A stretch of DNA of 64,000 nucleotides, taken from NCBI RefSeq assembly GCF_019039055.1, contig NZ_JAHOPB010000001.1:434001-498000 (forward strand), given 5' to 3'. The translations under genes were made by a program, and so were the position numbers. A model generated the notes under the pieces. The model ran no database searches. It was not told the origin of the DNA and saw nothing but the letters and a program-made list of their open reading frames with translations. This stretch comes from Reyranella humidisoli (GTDB lineage Bacteria > Pseudomonadota > Alphaproteobacteria > Reyranellales > Reyranellaceae). Positions 44,075-52,512 of the stretch are shown here, in pieces; position 1 is the first letter of the stretch, and the number at the start of each line of letters is the position of its first letter.

Positions 44075-45606
44075 TCCTTAATCTCCCAGACCCGCCGCTC
44101 CGTGCCATACGGGTCGATGTCGAGGTGGCAAACCGTGTCGAAAATCATCGTGGCCCGCATGCCGCCCGAATAGGCGGGCCAGACCGGCAGCCCGGCATGG
44201 TTGGGATTGCCGCGCTTCGCAAAGGCAATCCAGGCCCGGCTCATTGCCTCGCCGAGCGGCAGTCGCGCGGGATCGTCGCCGGTCAGTTCCGCCGATTCGA
44301 GATTGGAGAAGACGAAGGGGATCTCAAGCGTATGGCAGGATCGCAGCCTGCCGCCCAGCACCGGAGTCTCCCAGGCGAAGAGATAGACGAACACCGGCGC
44401 GGTCTCCTGCACCAGTTTGCGCTCCGCGATCAGGAGCGACGGCGCGCGGACGCCCAGGTCCGAAACGATGGCGATGGCGATCTCATCCGGCCGCAGCCGC
44501 GGCTGCGCCTTGCGATAGGTGGCGATGACCTCGGCCGCCTTCACGCCGAGATAGGGCGTGAGCGATTCGGGCAGGCTCTCGAACGTGGCATCCGCGACCC
44601 AGGGCATGTGACCCAGGAACAGCGTCATCTCGTCCTTGTTGCTGCCGATCATCAACGGCACGTCGAGCGACGTCAGAGGCGCCTTCGGCGCAAACGGACC
44701 GCCGGGGAAAAGCGTGCCGTCGATGACCGGGTTGAAGCCCAGCCGTCGCCGGTCGGCGAAGGCGGCGCGGCTGACGCCCGCCAGCACCTTGACCTGCGCC
44801 TCGAGGATCTTCGCCGGCGGCATCTCGCGCAGTTTGCCGGCATCGGCGGGATCGAGGCCCAGATGCTCCAGCATCTGCCGCGCCGTCTTCGTGCCGTCCT
44901 CCCGGTTGGCCATTTGCACGGCAGGACCACTCTGGATGATGGCCTTGTGGAACAGGCCCCTGGCCGGCGGCATCGCCATCAGCACGCTCACCTTCGCGCC
45001 CCCGCCCGATTCGCCGAAGATGGTGACGTTCTGCGGATCGCCACCGAAGCGGGCGATGTTGTCGCGCACCCATTCGAGCGCCGCGATGATGTCCAGCACG
45101 CCCGCCAGGCCCGCCTGCTCGAAGCCGTCGGCGATATCCTCGAGGTGCAGGTAGCCCAGCGCACCGAGGCGATGATTGAACGAGACGACCACGACATCGT
45201 CGAGCCGGCAGAGATTGGCGCCGTCGGACCAGGGCGAGGAGCCCGAGCCGGTGATGAAGGCGCCGCCATGACACCAGAACAGGACGGGCCTGTCCGCGCC
45301 TTCGCGACCCGAGGTCCAGACGTTGAGATAGAGACAGTCCTCGTCGAGCTTCTGTTTGCCCGCAAGCGTGAAGAGGCGCAGCAGGTCGTCGGGCAGAGCA
45401 AAGACGTTCTGGCTCTGTACGGCCATGTTGCCGTAGGCCGTCGCATCGCGAACGCCGCTCCAGGGCTTCGGCTTGTCCGGCGGCCGGAACCGCAGGTCAC
45501 CCAGCGGCGGCTCGGCATACGGAATTCCCTTGAAGATCTCGACGCCGCGGTCGCTCGTGCCGCGAACCTTGCCGGCGGTGGTCTCGACGACGACTTCTGT
45601 GCTCAT
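44071..45606 (-). CDS. Type B carboxylesterase/lipase family protein
   Basis: A 511-residue alpha/beta hydrolase of the carboxylesterase/para-nitrobenzyl esterase family. N-terminal KVRGTSDRGVEIFKGIPYAEPPLGDLRF and DCLYLNVWTSG are family signatures. The nucleophile elbow is IFGESGGGAKVS, the oxyanion-hole HGGAF segment is WCHGGAFITGS, and the catalytic His is in CHTLEIPFVF. No signal peptide, so cytoplasmic. It is first in a three-gene overlapping set with the racemase-like enzyme and UPF0178; hydrolysis of an ester or lactone followed by action on the released hydroxy acid would make sense. Confidence 0.93.
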   Translation of the reverse strand: MSTEVVVETTAGKVRGTSDRGVEIFKGIPYAEPPLGDLRFRPPDKPKPWSGVRDATAYGNMAVQSQNVFALPDDLLRLFTLAGKQKLDEDCLYLNVWTSGREGADRPVLFWCHGGAFITGSGSSPWSDGANLCRLDDVVVVSFNHRLGALGYLHLEDIADGFEQAGLAGVLDIIAALEWVRDNIARFGGDPQNVTIFGESGGGAKVSVLMAMPPARGLFHKAIIQSGPAVQMANREDGTKTARQMLEHLGLDPADAGKLREMPPAKILEAQVKVLAGVSRAAFADRRRLGFNPVIDGTLFPGGPFAPKAPLTSLDVPLMIGSNKDEMTLFLGHMPWVADATFESLPESLTPYLGVKAAEVIATYRKAQPRLRPDEIAIAIVSDLGVRAPSLLIAERKLVQETAPVFVYLFAWETPVLGGRLRSCHTLEIPFVFSNLESAELTGDDPARLPLGEAMSRAWIAFAKRGNPNHAGLPVWPAYSGGMRATMIFDTVCHLDIDPYGTERRVWEIKE

Positions 45607-45732
45607 GGCCGCAGTCTAGCGCGAACCGGAAGCTCGGCGCTGCTGCGGGATCGCATCAATTTCGCCAGGCTGCAGAGCGGGATGGCGCTCATCTGCCTAC
45701 CATCCGGTCACGGTTGCCCATAGACTGGCGGC

Positions 45733-46458
45733 ATGATCGACAAAGCCCGAGCCCAACTTGCCCCCACCGGCGTCCTGCGCGCCGGCATCAACCTGTCCAA
45801 CTTCCTGCTGGTCACCGGCCGCAGCGAAAAGAACGATCCGGTCGGCGTCGCGCCGGACATGGCGGGCGCGATCGCCGAAGCGCTGGGCGTGCCGGTGAAG
45901 TACGTCCCCTTCAAGACGCCAGGAGAACTCGGCGACCAGGTCGGCAAGGACGTGTGGGACATCGGCCTGATCGGCGCCGAGCCGCAGCGCGCCGAGAAGA
46001 TCCAGTTCACCGCCGCCTATGTCGAGATCGAGGCGACCTACATGGTGCCCGAGGGCTCGTCGATCAAATCGATCGCCGACGTGGACAGAAAAGGCGTGCG
46101 CATCGCCGTGTCCGCGCGCTCGGCCTACGATCTGTGGCTGGTCAACAACATCAAGAACGCCACGCTGGTGCAGGTGAGCGGCCTCGACGCGGCCTACGAG
46201 AAATTCATGTCGGACAAGCTCGAGGTTCTGGCGGGCCTGCGTCCGGGCCTTCTCAAGGATGTCGAGAAGGCACCCGGCCTCAAGATCCTCGACGGCAAGT
46301 TCACCGCGGTCCAGCAGGCCGTCGGCACCGCCAAGGCCAACACCGACGGCGCGGCCTTCCTCGCCGACTTCGTGGAGAAGGCCAAGAAATCCGGCCTCGT
46401 CCAAAGCTTCATCGACCGCCACAAGGTCAAGGGCCTGACTGTCGCGCCGCCGGCCTGA
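45733..46458 (+). CDS. Family 3 (amino-acid type) solute-binding protein without signal peptide
   Basis: A 241-residue SBP_bac_3 protein: LRAGINLSNFLLVTG, GVAPDMAGAIAEALGVPVKYVPFKTPGELGDQV, WDIGLIGAEPQRAEKIQFTAAYVEIEATYMVPEGS. The start MIDKARAQLAPTG has no hydrophobic export signal and no alternative upstream start provides one, so the protein as coded would be cytoplasmic. It may be an enzyme or sensor built on this fold, or be exported in another way. About 730 bp downstream, on the other strand, lie decayed amino-acid ABC transporter genes, which may once have been its partners. Confidence 0.85.
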   Translation: MIDKARAQLAPTGVLRAGINLSNFLLVTGRSEKNDPVGVAPDMAGAIAEALGVPVKYVPFKTPGELGDQVGKDVWDIGLIGAEPQRAEKIQFTAAYVEIEATYMVPEGSSIKSIADVDRKGVRIAVSARSAYDLWLVNNIKNATLVQVSGLDAAYEKFMSDKLEVLAGLRPGLLKDVEKAPGLKILDGKFTAVQQAVGTAKANTDGAAFLADFVEKAKKSGLVQSFIDRHKVKGLTVAPPA

Positions 46459-46483
46459 CGTTCCCGGACCGGCCGAGCCCTTC

Positions 46484-47176
46484 ATGGAACTCAACATCAA
46501 GACGCTCTACCTGGTCGGCGCCATCGTCACGGTGTGCGGCGCGGGCGCTGCGCTGCTGACCTGGTACCATCATCGCGACGCGCCGGGCCTGCGTGCCTGG
46601 ACCGCGGCTTTGCTGCTCACCAGCCTGGGCGCGTTGATCCTGCGCTTTCAGACCTCGCAGGCCGACCTCACTCTGGCGCTCGCCGCCGACATGCTGATCG
46701 TCGCGGGTTTCGCCTGCATGTGGCTCAGCCTCAGGTTCGCCAATCACGGGCGCTCCGGCCTGCCGCGGCTGATCCTGCTCTCGATCACCGTCAGCCTGGC
46801 GTTTCTCGTCCTGTTCGTCGTGCTGCGCGCGATGGGCGCGGGCCGGCAGGCAGCCGCCATCCCCTTCTCGCTGTTCCTCGGATTGCTGGGCCTCGCCTCC
46901 GCCTGGGAAATCTGGCAGGGCCGCCACAAGGACCGGCTGAGCAGCCGCCTGCCGGCCGCTCTGGCGTTCGTGGGCCTCGGCATTGCGCGCGTGATCCGCG
47001 CGGGCGTGCTGGGCTTCGAGGTCCTGCATGTGCTGCCGGCCGGCTCCGCAGCGGCGACACACCCCTACACGCTCTACGCCACGATCGTCTTCACGCTGGT
47101 GGTCACTTACGGTCTGGTGATGATGGCCAGCGAACAGGCCGGCCGCCAGGAAGCGGCCCAGTTCGCCGAGTCCTGA
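46484..47176 (+). CDS. Seven-helix membrane protein of unknown function
   Basis: A 230-residue integral membrane protein with about seven hydrophobic segments starting at LYLVGAIVTVCGAGAALLTW. The pattern of helices and the last segment TIVFTLVVTYGLVMMASEQ resemble the N-terminal membrane sensor found in front of GGDEF diguanylate cyclases, but the protein stops just after it (RQEAAQFAES) and no GGDEF domain follows in any frame. It begins 26 bp after the binding-protein gene and may be co-transcribed. A stand-alone sensor or truncated cyclase are both possible. Confidence 0.75.
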   Translation: MELNIKTLYLVGAIVTVCGAGAALLTWYHHRDAPGLRAWTAALLLTSLGALILRFQTSQADLTLALAADMLIVAGFACMWLSLRFANHGRSGLPRLILLSITVSLAFLVLFVVLRAMGAGRQAAAIPFSLFLGLLGLASAWEIWQGRHKDRLSSRLPAALAFVGLGIARVIRAGVLGFEVLHVLPAGSAAATHPYTLYATIVFTLVVTYGLVMMASEQAGRQEAAQFAES

Positions 47177-47186
47177 GGCAGACCGG

Positions 47187-47315
47187 CTAAAGCTCGCTGC
47201 CGACGAACTGCCTGAACTCGGCCGTCTTCGGATCGGCGAACAGTTCGGCCGTCGGGCCGATCTCCCAGACCTTGCCGCGATGCATGAACACGACGAGGTC
47301 GGCGACCCTGCGGGC
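47187..47315 (-). pseudogene. Remnant of amino-acid ABC transporter ATPase (C-terminal end)
   Basis: In the minus frame ending in TAG at 47187 the sequence reads ARRVADLVVFMHRGKVWEIGP followed by TAELFADPKTAEFRQFVGSEL. This is the C-terminal end of a GlnQ/HisP-type ATPase (region after the H-loop). All upstream ATPase sequence, including the Walker motifs, is missing and is replaced abruptly by the start of a permease gene. Confidence 0.8.
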
Positions 47316-47425
47316 GCGCCGCCCACGAAGGCGATCAGCGACAGCAGGATCGTCCAGCGTGCGCGAAACCGGGCAAAGTCGGGGCGGTTCCCGGCTTTAT
47401 CCAGCTCTGCGCTTTCAACTTTCAT
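47316..47425 (-). pseudogene. Remnant of amino-acid ABC transporter permease (N-terminal end)
   Basis: From the ATG at 47425 the minus strand reads MKVESAELDKAGNRPDFARF and then RARWTILLSLIAFVGGA before the frame switches into unrelated or ATPase-derived sequence. It looks like the cytoplasmic N-terminus and first helix of a His/Glu/Gln/Arg-type ABC permease. The junction with the ATPase tail is at about 47315. One internal deletion of roughly 1.5 kb between permease and ATPase would explain both fragments. Confidence 0.65.
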
Positions 47426-47470
47426 GCGGCCATCACGTTATCAGCTCCAGAACCGGAGGTTGATTCACGT

Positions 47471-47683
47471 ATGCCAAGAGACATTCGAACGATGCCCAAG
47501 GGCCTGATCGCCCCGCTGACGCAGGCGACCCTCACGTCGTTACGCGGGCTTGCCGACGGGACCGCGTCGTCGATGGCCGAGGATCATCGCGCGCGTCTGC
47601 TTTACCTGGCGCTAATCGAGTCCGGCCCCGAAGGCGATGCCATCACGGCACTGGGCCGCGAGCGGCTGGTGTCGGATCGTTAG
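47471..47683 (+). CDS. Hypothetical small protein
   Basis: A 70-residue open frame: MPRDIRTMPKGLIAPLTQAT and onward to LYLALIESGPEGDAITALGRERLVSDR. GGAGG lies about 11 bp ahead of the ATG. It is largely helical by composition and has no signal or membrane segment. Its last bases overlap the convergent phosphatase gene by 4 bp. I know no family for it; a real gene is more likely than not. Confidence 0.5.
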   Translation: MPRDIRTMPKGLIAPLTQATLTSLRGLADGTASSMAEDHRARLLYLALIESGPEGDAITALGRERLVSDR

Positions 47684-49020
47684 TAGTTGCCGGCGCTGGA
47701 GGTCACGCAGCCCGGCTCGACAGCCGCTTTCACGATCTTGAGGAAGCTCTCCAGCGGACAGGCATCGTTCACCAGGTCGGCCGCGCAGGCCGGCAGGGCG
47801 ACCTGTTTCATGCCGGGCGGATCGCGGTAGCTGAGTGGCGCACGACGGCGCATCTCGTCCAGCGTCTGCGCATAATAGGCGAGACGCACATAACGTCTCC
47901 CTGTGCTGACATCGAGAAACTGTTCGAAGGCCAGCGCACCGCCGGGCGAGGCTTCCGCCGGCAGATAGCCGGGGATCTGCCAGGTGAGGTCAAGCAGGGC
48001 GGCAATGTTGTGGATGTTGCTCTGGTGCCCAACCAATAGGCCCAAGCGGACCGGCTGGCCCGTCGCGGCGTGTCCCGGGAAACTGTGCCCGTTCACGAGG
48101 ATGGCGCCGACCAGCGACAGCAGGTTCGAGCCGCGCTGCTGGGCGATCGGCTTCGTCTTCTGCGTGAGATCCTGGACGAACTGATGGATGGACAGCAGCT
48201 CGTTCAGCGTCGCGTCGTGTGCGATTCGGCCCCAGGCGACCTGATCCTTCGGCATTCCCTCGGCCGACTGCATCAGGAAATTCTCGGCGGCCGTCGATGC
48301 ATAACCCAGCGGGCCGCGCAGCCTAACCCAGCCGTCGGCATCGGCGACCACGCTCGACGCGACGCCCGCCTCCCCACAACTGCCGCCGCCCACTCCTTTG
48401 GTCGCGCCGGCCGGGCAGAGAACCGATTGCATCATCGTGAGCTGCGAGGCGTAGTTCCGCAGCGCCGAGGCGAAGCTGCCGCCCAGCCGCGCCATGACGG
48501 CGGCCTGGTTGGCCGCGCCGTTCATCGGACAGGAAGCGGTCGGCTGCGGGTGGAAGATCGGATCGGGCACGGTGAAGTTGGCCTGGTTGCGCAGCGGCAG
48601 GTTCGCGCAGCGCGGATACATGCCGGCCAGGATTGCCGCGCCGGTCACGCGGGTGCGCTGGTCGAGATCCGTCCAGGCCGCGACCGTCCCCGCGGTCGGG
48701 CAATCGTCCGCCTGGATCAGCCCGCGCCCGCCATAGAGCACACGATAGTAGGTGCCCATCAGACGCATCAGCTCCTCGCCGCGTGGCGACAGGAAGCCCG
48801 GTTCAACCGGCCAGGTCGGCCAGGCCGTCGCGCTGTATCGATCGAGCTGTTCGTTGGTCGCGATCGGCGCACGCACGCCATGCCGGTTGAGTACGACGGC
48901 CCGCTCGATCTGCCAGCCCGGCGGCGTCGGCAGGATCTGAGCGTGGACGGGCGTCATCATCGCCACGACCGAGGCGACGAGCGAGGCGGCGAAGACGGCG
49001 GTGCGGACGCGTAGGCTCAT
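47680..49020 (-). CDS. Histidine acid phosphatase (AppA/Agp-like) with altered HD motif
   Basis: A 446-residue periplasmic histidine phosphatase, branch 2 (phytase/glucose-1-phosphatase type), which hydrolyses phosphomonoesters. The signal peptide MSLRVRTAVFAASLVASVVA ends near VHAQ. The catalytic RHGxRxP motif is VLNRHGVRAPIATNEQ, with nucleophile His. Several Cys (DDCPTA, PRCANL, SCPMNG, VLCPAG, CGEAG, PACAAD, DACPLE) suggest disulfides. The C-terminal motif normally HD(T/S)N reads LLVGHQSNIHNI, so Gln replaces the proton-donor Asp. The start at 49020 follows GGGGGAG. Activity may be reduced or depend on another acid. Confidence 0.88.
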   Translation of the reverse strand: MSLRVRTAVFAASLVASVVAMMTPVHAQILPTPPGWQIERAVVLNRHGVRAPIATNEQLDRYSATAWPTWPVEPGFLSPRGEELMRLMGTYYRVLYGGRGLIQADDCPTAGTVAAWTDLDQRTRVTGAAILAGMYPRCANLPLRNQANFTVPDPIFHPQPTASCPMNGAANQAAVMARLGGSFASALRNYASQLTMMQSVLCPAGATKGVGGGSCGEAGVASSVVADADGWVRLRGPLGYASTAAENFLMQSAEGMPKDQVAWGRIAHDATLNELLSIHQFVQDLTQKTKPIAQQRGSNLLSLVGAILVNGHSFPGHAATGQPVRLGLLVGHQSNIHNIAALLDLTWQIPGYLPAEASPGGALAFEQFLDVSTGRRYVRLAYYAQTLDEMRRRAPLSYRDPPGMKQVALPACAADLVNDACPLESFLKIVKAAVEPGCVTSSAGNY

Positions 49021-49219
49021 GGTAACTCCCCCGGCGCGCACTATGCCGTCTCTGGGTCCCGCCCGTCATCCGTTCCGTGCTAGAATTTGCCATGCCCGTT
49101 CCATGGACGATCTCGCACGCCGACCGGCCGGTCGTGGCCGCCCGCCTGCGGCCAGCGCCCGCCCTGGCGGCCGGATGACGGGACCGGAACCCGCATCCCC
49201 TCGCCGGAGTTAGACGGGA

Positions 49220-51076
49220 ATGCCCGCGCCGTCGACGACCAACGCCAGCTCCTTTCGCGAACGCGTCGGCGCGCTCAGGAACCTGTGGCCGTTCCTCGCC
49301 ATGGTCTGGGCAACCAGCCCGTCGCTCACCTCAGCCACCATCCTCCTGCGCCTGGTACGCGCCCTGCTGCCGGTGGCCACGCTCTATATCGGCAAGCTGA
49401 TCATCGACGACGTGGTGATGCTGGTGCAGTTGCCCGACAAGCCGGCGACGCTGCAGCAATGGCTCGACAGCGGCCATCTCAACAAGCTGGGCCTGCTGCT
49501 GGCCGCCGAGTTCACGGTGGCGGTACTGGCCGACATACTGGGCCGCATCGTCACCTTCCTCGACGGGTTGCTGGCCGAGCGGGTCAGCACGAGTTCGAGC
49601 GTGCGACTGATGGAGCATGCCGCAACCCTCGACCTCGAGGATTTCGAGGACGCCGAATTCCAGGACCAGCTCGAACGCGCGCGCCGCCAGACCAGCGGCC
49701 GCATGACGCTCATGAGCCAGCTTTTCTCGCAGGCGCAGGACCTCGTCACCGTGGCGAGCCTGGCGGCCGGCCTGATCGTCTTCGCGCCGTGGCTGATCGT
49801 GCTGCTGCTGGTGGCGCTGGTGCCGGCTTTCCTCGGCGAGGCGCATTTCAATGCCAAGAGCTATTCGCTCGACTTCGGTCGCACGCCCGAGCGGCGCGAA
49901 CTCGACTATGTCCGACAGACCGCGGCCAGCGTCGAGACCGCCAAGGAAGTGAAGATCTTCGGCCTCAACGACTTCCTGATCGACCGATACCGCCGCCTCG
50001 CCGCATCTTTCTATGACGCGAACCGCCGGCTGGCGCTGCGCCGCGCCGGCTGGGGCGGGCTGTTCACCACCATCGGCACGATCGGCTACTACTTCGCCTA
50101 CGCCTACATCGCCTGGCGCACGCTGACCGGCGAATTCTCCGTGGGCGACCTCACCTTCCTCGCGGGCTCCTTCCGCCGCCTGCGCACCCTGCTCGAATCG
50201 CTGCTGAGCGGCTTTTCATCCGTCGCGGGCCAGGCACTCTATCTCGACGATCTCGTCTCCTTCTTCGCGGTCCGGCCGGAAATCCATTCGCCGGCCGATC
50301 CCCTGCCCTTTCCCAGGCCGATTCGCGACGGCTTCGTGTTCGAGGATGTCGGCTTCATCTATCCCGGCGCCGAGCGGTGGGCGGTGCGCCATCTTTCCTT
50401 CACCCTGAAGGCCGGCGAGGTGGTGGCGCTGGTCGGCGAGAACGGCGCGGGCAAGACCACGCTGGTGAAGCTGCTGACGCGGCTGTACGACCCCGACGAG
50501 GGCCGCATCCTGCTCGACGGCCGCGACCTGCGCGACTACGGGCTCGACGAATTGCGCGGCAGCATGGGCGTCATCTTCCAGGACTTCGTCCGCTACAACC
50601 TGCCGGCCGGCGACAATATCGCGGTCGGCCGGATCGCGGCGCGCGCCGACCATGAACGCATCGCGCGGGCCGCCAACCGCAGCCAGGCCGACGAGGTGAT
50701 CGCGCGCCTGGCCGGCGGCTACGACCAGATGATCGGCAAGCGCTTCAAGAACGGCGTCGAACTGTCCGGCGGCGAATGGCAGAAGATCGCCATCGCCCGC
50801 GCCTACATGCGCGAGGCCGAGGTGCTGATCCTCGACGAGCCGACCGCCGCTCTCGACGCCCGCGCCGAATACGAGGTGTTCCGGCGCTTCAAGGAGCTGA
50901 GCGCCGGCAAGACGGCGGTGCTGATCTCCCACCGCTTCTCCAGCGTCCGCATGGCCGACCGCATCCTCGTGCTGGCCGACGGCAAGGTCGAGGCGCAGGG
51001 CACGCACGAGGAACTGGTGGCACAGCAGGGTCGCTACGCCGAACTCTTCGAGCTGCAGGCGGCGGGATACCGCTAG
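49220..51076 (+). CDS. ABC exporter, fused permease and ATPase
   Basis: A 618-residue half-transporter of the MsbA/multidrug type, forming a homodimer in the inner membrane. The first 330 residues hold about six transmembrane helices (including GLLLAAEFTVAVLADILGRIV and LITVASLAAGLIVFAPWLIVLLLVALVP-like segments). The ATPase domain has Walker A GENGAGKTTLVKLL, the Q-loop VIFQDFVRYNLPAGDNIAVG, signature ELSGGEWQKIAIARAYM, Walker B VLILDEPTAALDA and H-loop ISHRFSSV. Substrate unknown: lipid, peptide or drug. Exonuclease III follows 4 bp downstream. Confidence 0.93.
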   Translation: MPAPSTTNASSFRERVGALRNLWPFLAMVWATSPSLTSATILLRLVRALLPVATLYIGKLIIDDVVMLVQLPDKPATLQQWLDSGHLNKLGLLLAAEFTVAVLADILGRIVTFLDGLLAERVSTSSSVRLMEHAATLDLEDFEDAEFQDQLERARRQTSGRMTLMSQLFSQAQDLVTVASLAAGLIVFAPWLIVLLLVALVPAFLGEAHFNAKSYSLDFGRTPERRELDYVRQTAASVETAKEVKIFGLNDFLIDRYRRLAASFYDANRRLALRRAGWGGLFTTIGTIGYYFAYAYIAWRTLTGEFSVGDLTFLAGSFRRLRTLLESLLSGFSSVAGQALYLDDLVSFFAVRPEIHSPADPLPFPRPIRDGFVFEDVGFIYPGAERWAVRHLSFTLKAGEVVALVGENGAGKTTLVKLLTRLYDPDEGRILLDGRDLRDYGLDELRGSMGVIFQDFVRYNLPAGDNIAVGRIAARADHERIARAANRSQADEVIARLAGGYDQMIGKRFKNGVELSGGEWQKIAIARAYMREAEVLILDEPTAALDARAEYEVFRRFKELSAGKTAVLISHRFSSVRMADRILVLADGKVEAQGTHEELVAQQGRYAELFELQAAGYR

Positions 51077-51080
51077 CGCC

Positions 51081-51854
51081 ATGAAGATCGCCACCTTCAA
51101 CGTCAACAACGTGAACCGACGGCTGCCCAACCTGCTCGCCTGGCTGAAGCGCGCAAAACCGGACATCGTGTGTCTTCAGGAGTTGAAGGCAGCCGACGAG
51201 GCGTTCCCAGAGGCCGCGCTGCGGCGCGCCGGCTATCCGGCGGTCTGGCACGGACAGAAAACGTGGAACGGCGTCGCCATTCTCGGCCGCAAATCGGCGC
51301 CCGTCCTCATCCGCAAGAGGCTACCCGGCGACCGCACGGATACGCAGAGTCGCTACATCGAAGCCGCGGTGAAGGGGTTGGTGATCGGCTGCCTCTATGC
51401 GCCCAACGGCAACCCGCAGCCGGGCCCGAAACTCACCTACAAGCTCGACTGGATGCGCCGCCTGCAGACCCACGCGAAATCACTGCTGAAGAGCGGCGCG
51501 CCGGTCGTGCTGGCAGGCGACTACAATGTCGTGCCGACCGACTTCGACATCTATTCGCTGCGCTCGTGGAAGAACGATGCGCTGGTCCAGCCGGCGCCGC
51601 GCGCGGCGTTCAGGAAGCTGCTGGCGCAGGGTTGGACCGACAGCCTGCGCACGCTCCATCCCGACGCGCCGATGTACACTTTCTGGGATTACATGCGGCA
51701 GCGCTGGGAGCGCGATGCGGGCCTGCGCCTCGACCATCTGCTGCTGAGCCCCGATCTCGTCCCGCGCCTGAAGCGCGGCGGCGTCGATCGCGAAGAACGC
51801 GGGCGCGAAGGCCCGAGCGACCATGCGCCCGCGTGGATCGAACTGAAGAAGTAA
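51081..51854 (+). CDS. xth: Exodeoxyribonuclease III (AP endonuclease)
   Basis: A 257-residue Mg-dependent DNA repair nuclease of the ExoIII/APE1 family that incises abasic sites. Motifs: MKIATFNVNNVNRRLPNLLAWLK, CLQELKA with the metal-binding Glu, IGCLYAPNGNP, the LAGDYNVVPTDFD block with catalytic Asp/Asn, RLDHLLLSPDL, and GPSDHAPAWIEL with the terminal catalytic Asp-His. Length and order match the family. It ends about 100 bp before a terminator-like dyad and a convergent gene. Confidence 0.96.
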   Translation: MKIATFNVNNVNRRLPNLLAWLKRAKPDIVCLQELKAADEAFPEAALRRAGYPAVWHGQKTWNGVAILGRKSAPVLIRKRLPGDRTDTQSRYIEAAVKGLVIGCLYAPNGNPQPGPKLTYKLDWMRRLQTHAKSLLKSGAPVVLAGDYNVVPTDFDIYSLRSWKNDALVQPAPRAAFRKLLAQGWTDSLRTLHPDAPMYTFWDYMRQRWERDAGLRLDHLLLSPDLVPRLKRGGVDREERGREGPSDHAPAWIELKK

Positions 51855-51955
51855 GAGCCCCTCTCCATTCAAAATGGGAGGAGCTGCGTTTCACGTGATC
51901 GCTCTGCCAACGGCGCTCCCGGACATTGCCAAAGGCAATGTCCTGCCGCTTGGCG

Positions 51956-51974
51956 GGCTGAGCTTCGCTCAGCC
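51956..51974. terminator. Palindrome GGCTGAGCTTCGCTCAGCC, probable bidirectional terminator
   Basis: A perfect 8-bp stem with a 3-nt loop. It ends one base before the stop codon of the convergent minus-strand gene and follows exonuclease III. The identical 19-mer recurs at 58234-58252, also between convergent genes. A smaller dyad, GACATTGCC-AAA-GGCAATGTC, lies 20 bp upstream (51932 region). Confidence 0.6.
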
Positions 51975-52316
51975 TCACATGGAGGGCGGAAGCTCGTTCA
52001 GCGCCTGCTTGGCGATCGGCATCATCGTCTCGCAGAAGTTCTTCTTGTTCTTCTCGGCTTCCTTTTCCATCGTGTCGTAGGTCTTGTCGAGCTTGCGGTC
52101 GGCGATGTTGAGCTGCTTCTCCGCCCACTCGATCCAGAATTCGAGACGCTTTTCCTGCTCCTTGGTCATGTCGAGGTCGCACGTGTCGACCGCGACGGAA
52201 ACCGCATAGAGGCCGATCACCATCTTCTCGGCATCGTCCTTCGTGAGCGTCTGGGCGGAAGCGGCGCCAAGCGGCAGCGCGAGCAGGATGAGCAGACTGG
52301 AGAAGAGGCGAAACAT
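51975..52316 (-). CDS. Small secreted protein, unknown function
   Basis: A 113-residue exported protein with signal peptide MFRLFSSLLILLALPLGAASAQ. The mature part is largely helical and charged (MTKEQEKRLEFWIEWAEKQLN, KTYDTMEKEAEKNKKNFCE) and has two Cys (VDTCDLD and NFCETM) that may pair. GGGAG precedes the ATG. I do not recognise the family. It is divergent from the secreted protein at 52.5 kb. Confidence 0.78.
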   Translation of the reverse strand: MFRLFSSLLILLALPLGAASAQTLTKDDAEKMVIGLYAVSVAVDTCDLDMTKEQEKRLEFWIEWAEKQLNIADRKLDKTYDTMEKEAEKNKKNFCETMMPIAKQALNELPPSM

Positions 52317-52512
52317 GAAAAACTCCCGGGGCTGAGGCCGGGACCCTACTTCAATGTCCCGTCGAGCGTAATCTCCTGATTCAGCATACATGACAGGACT
52401 TTGGGTGTTTGCAGTTGAAATGCCAAAGCCTTGCAAACGCACCGCGGATATCGCGGTGCTCGTCGCTGTCTGCCCCGGCTGATAGTCTCTTCCTCGCAAT
52501 CGGGAGAATTGG

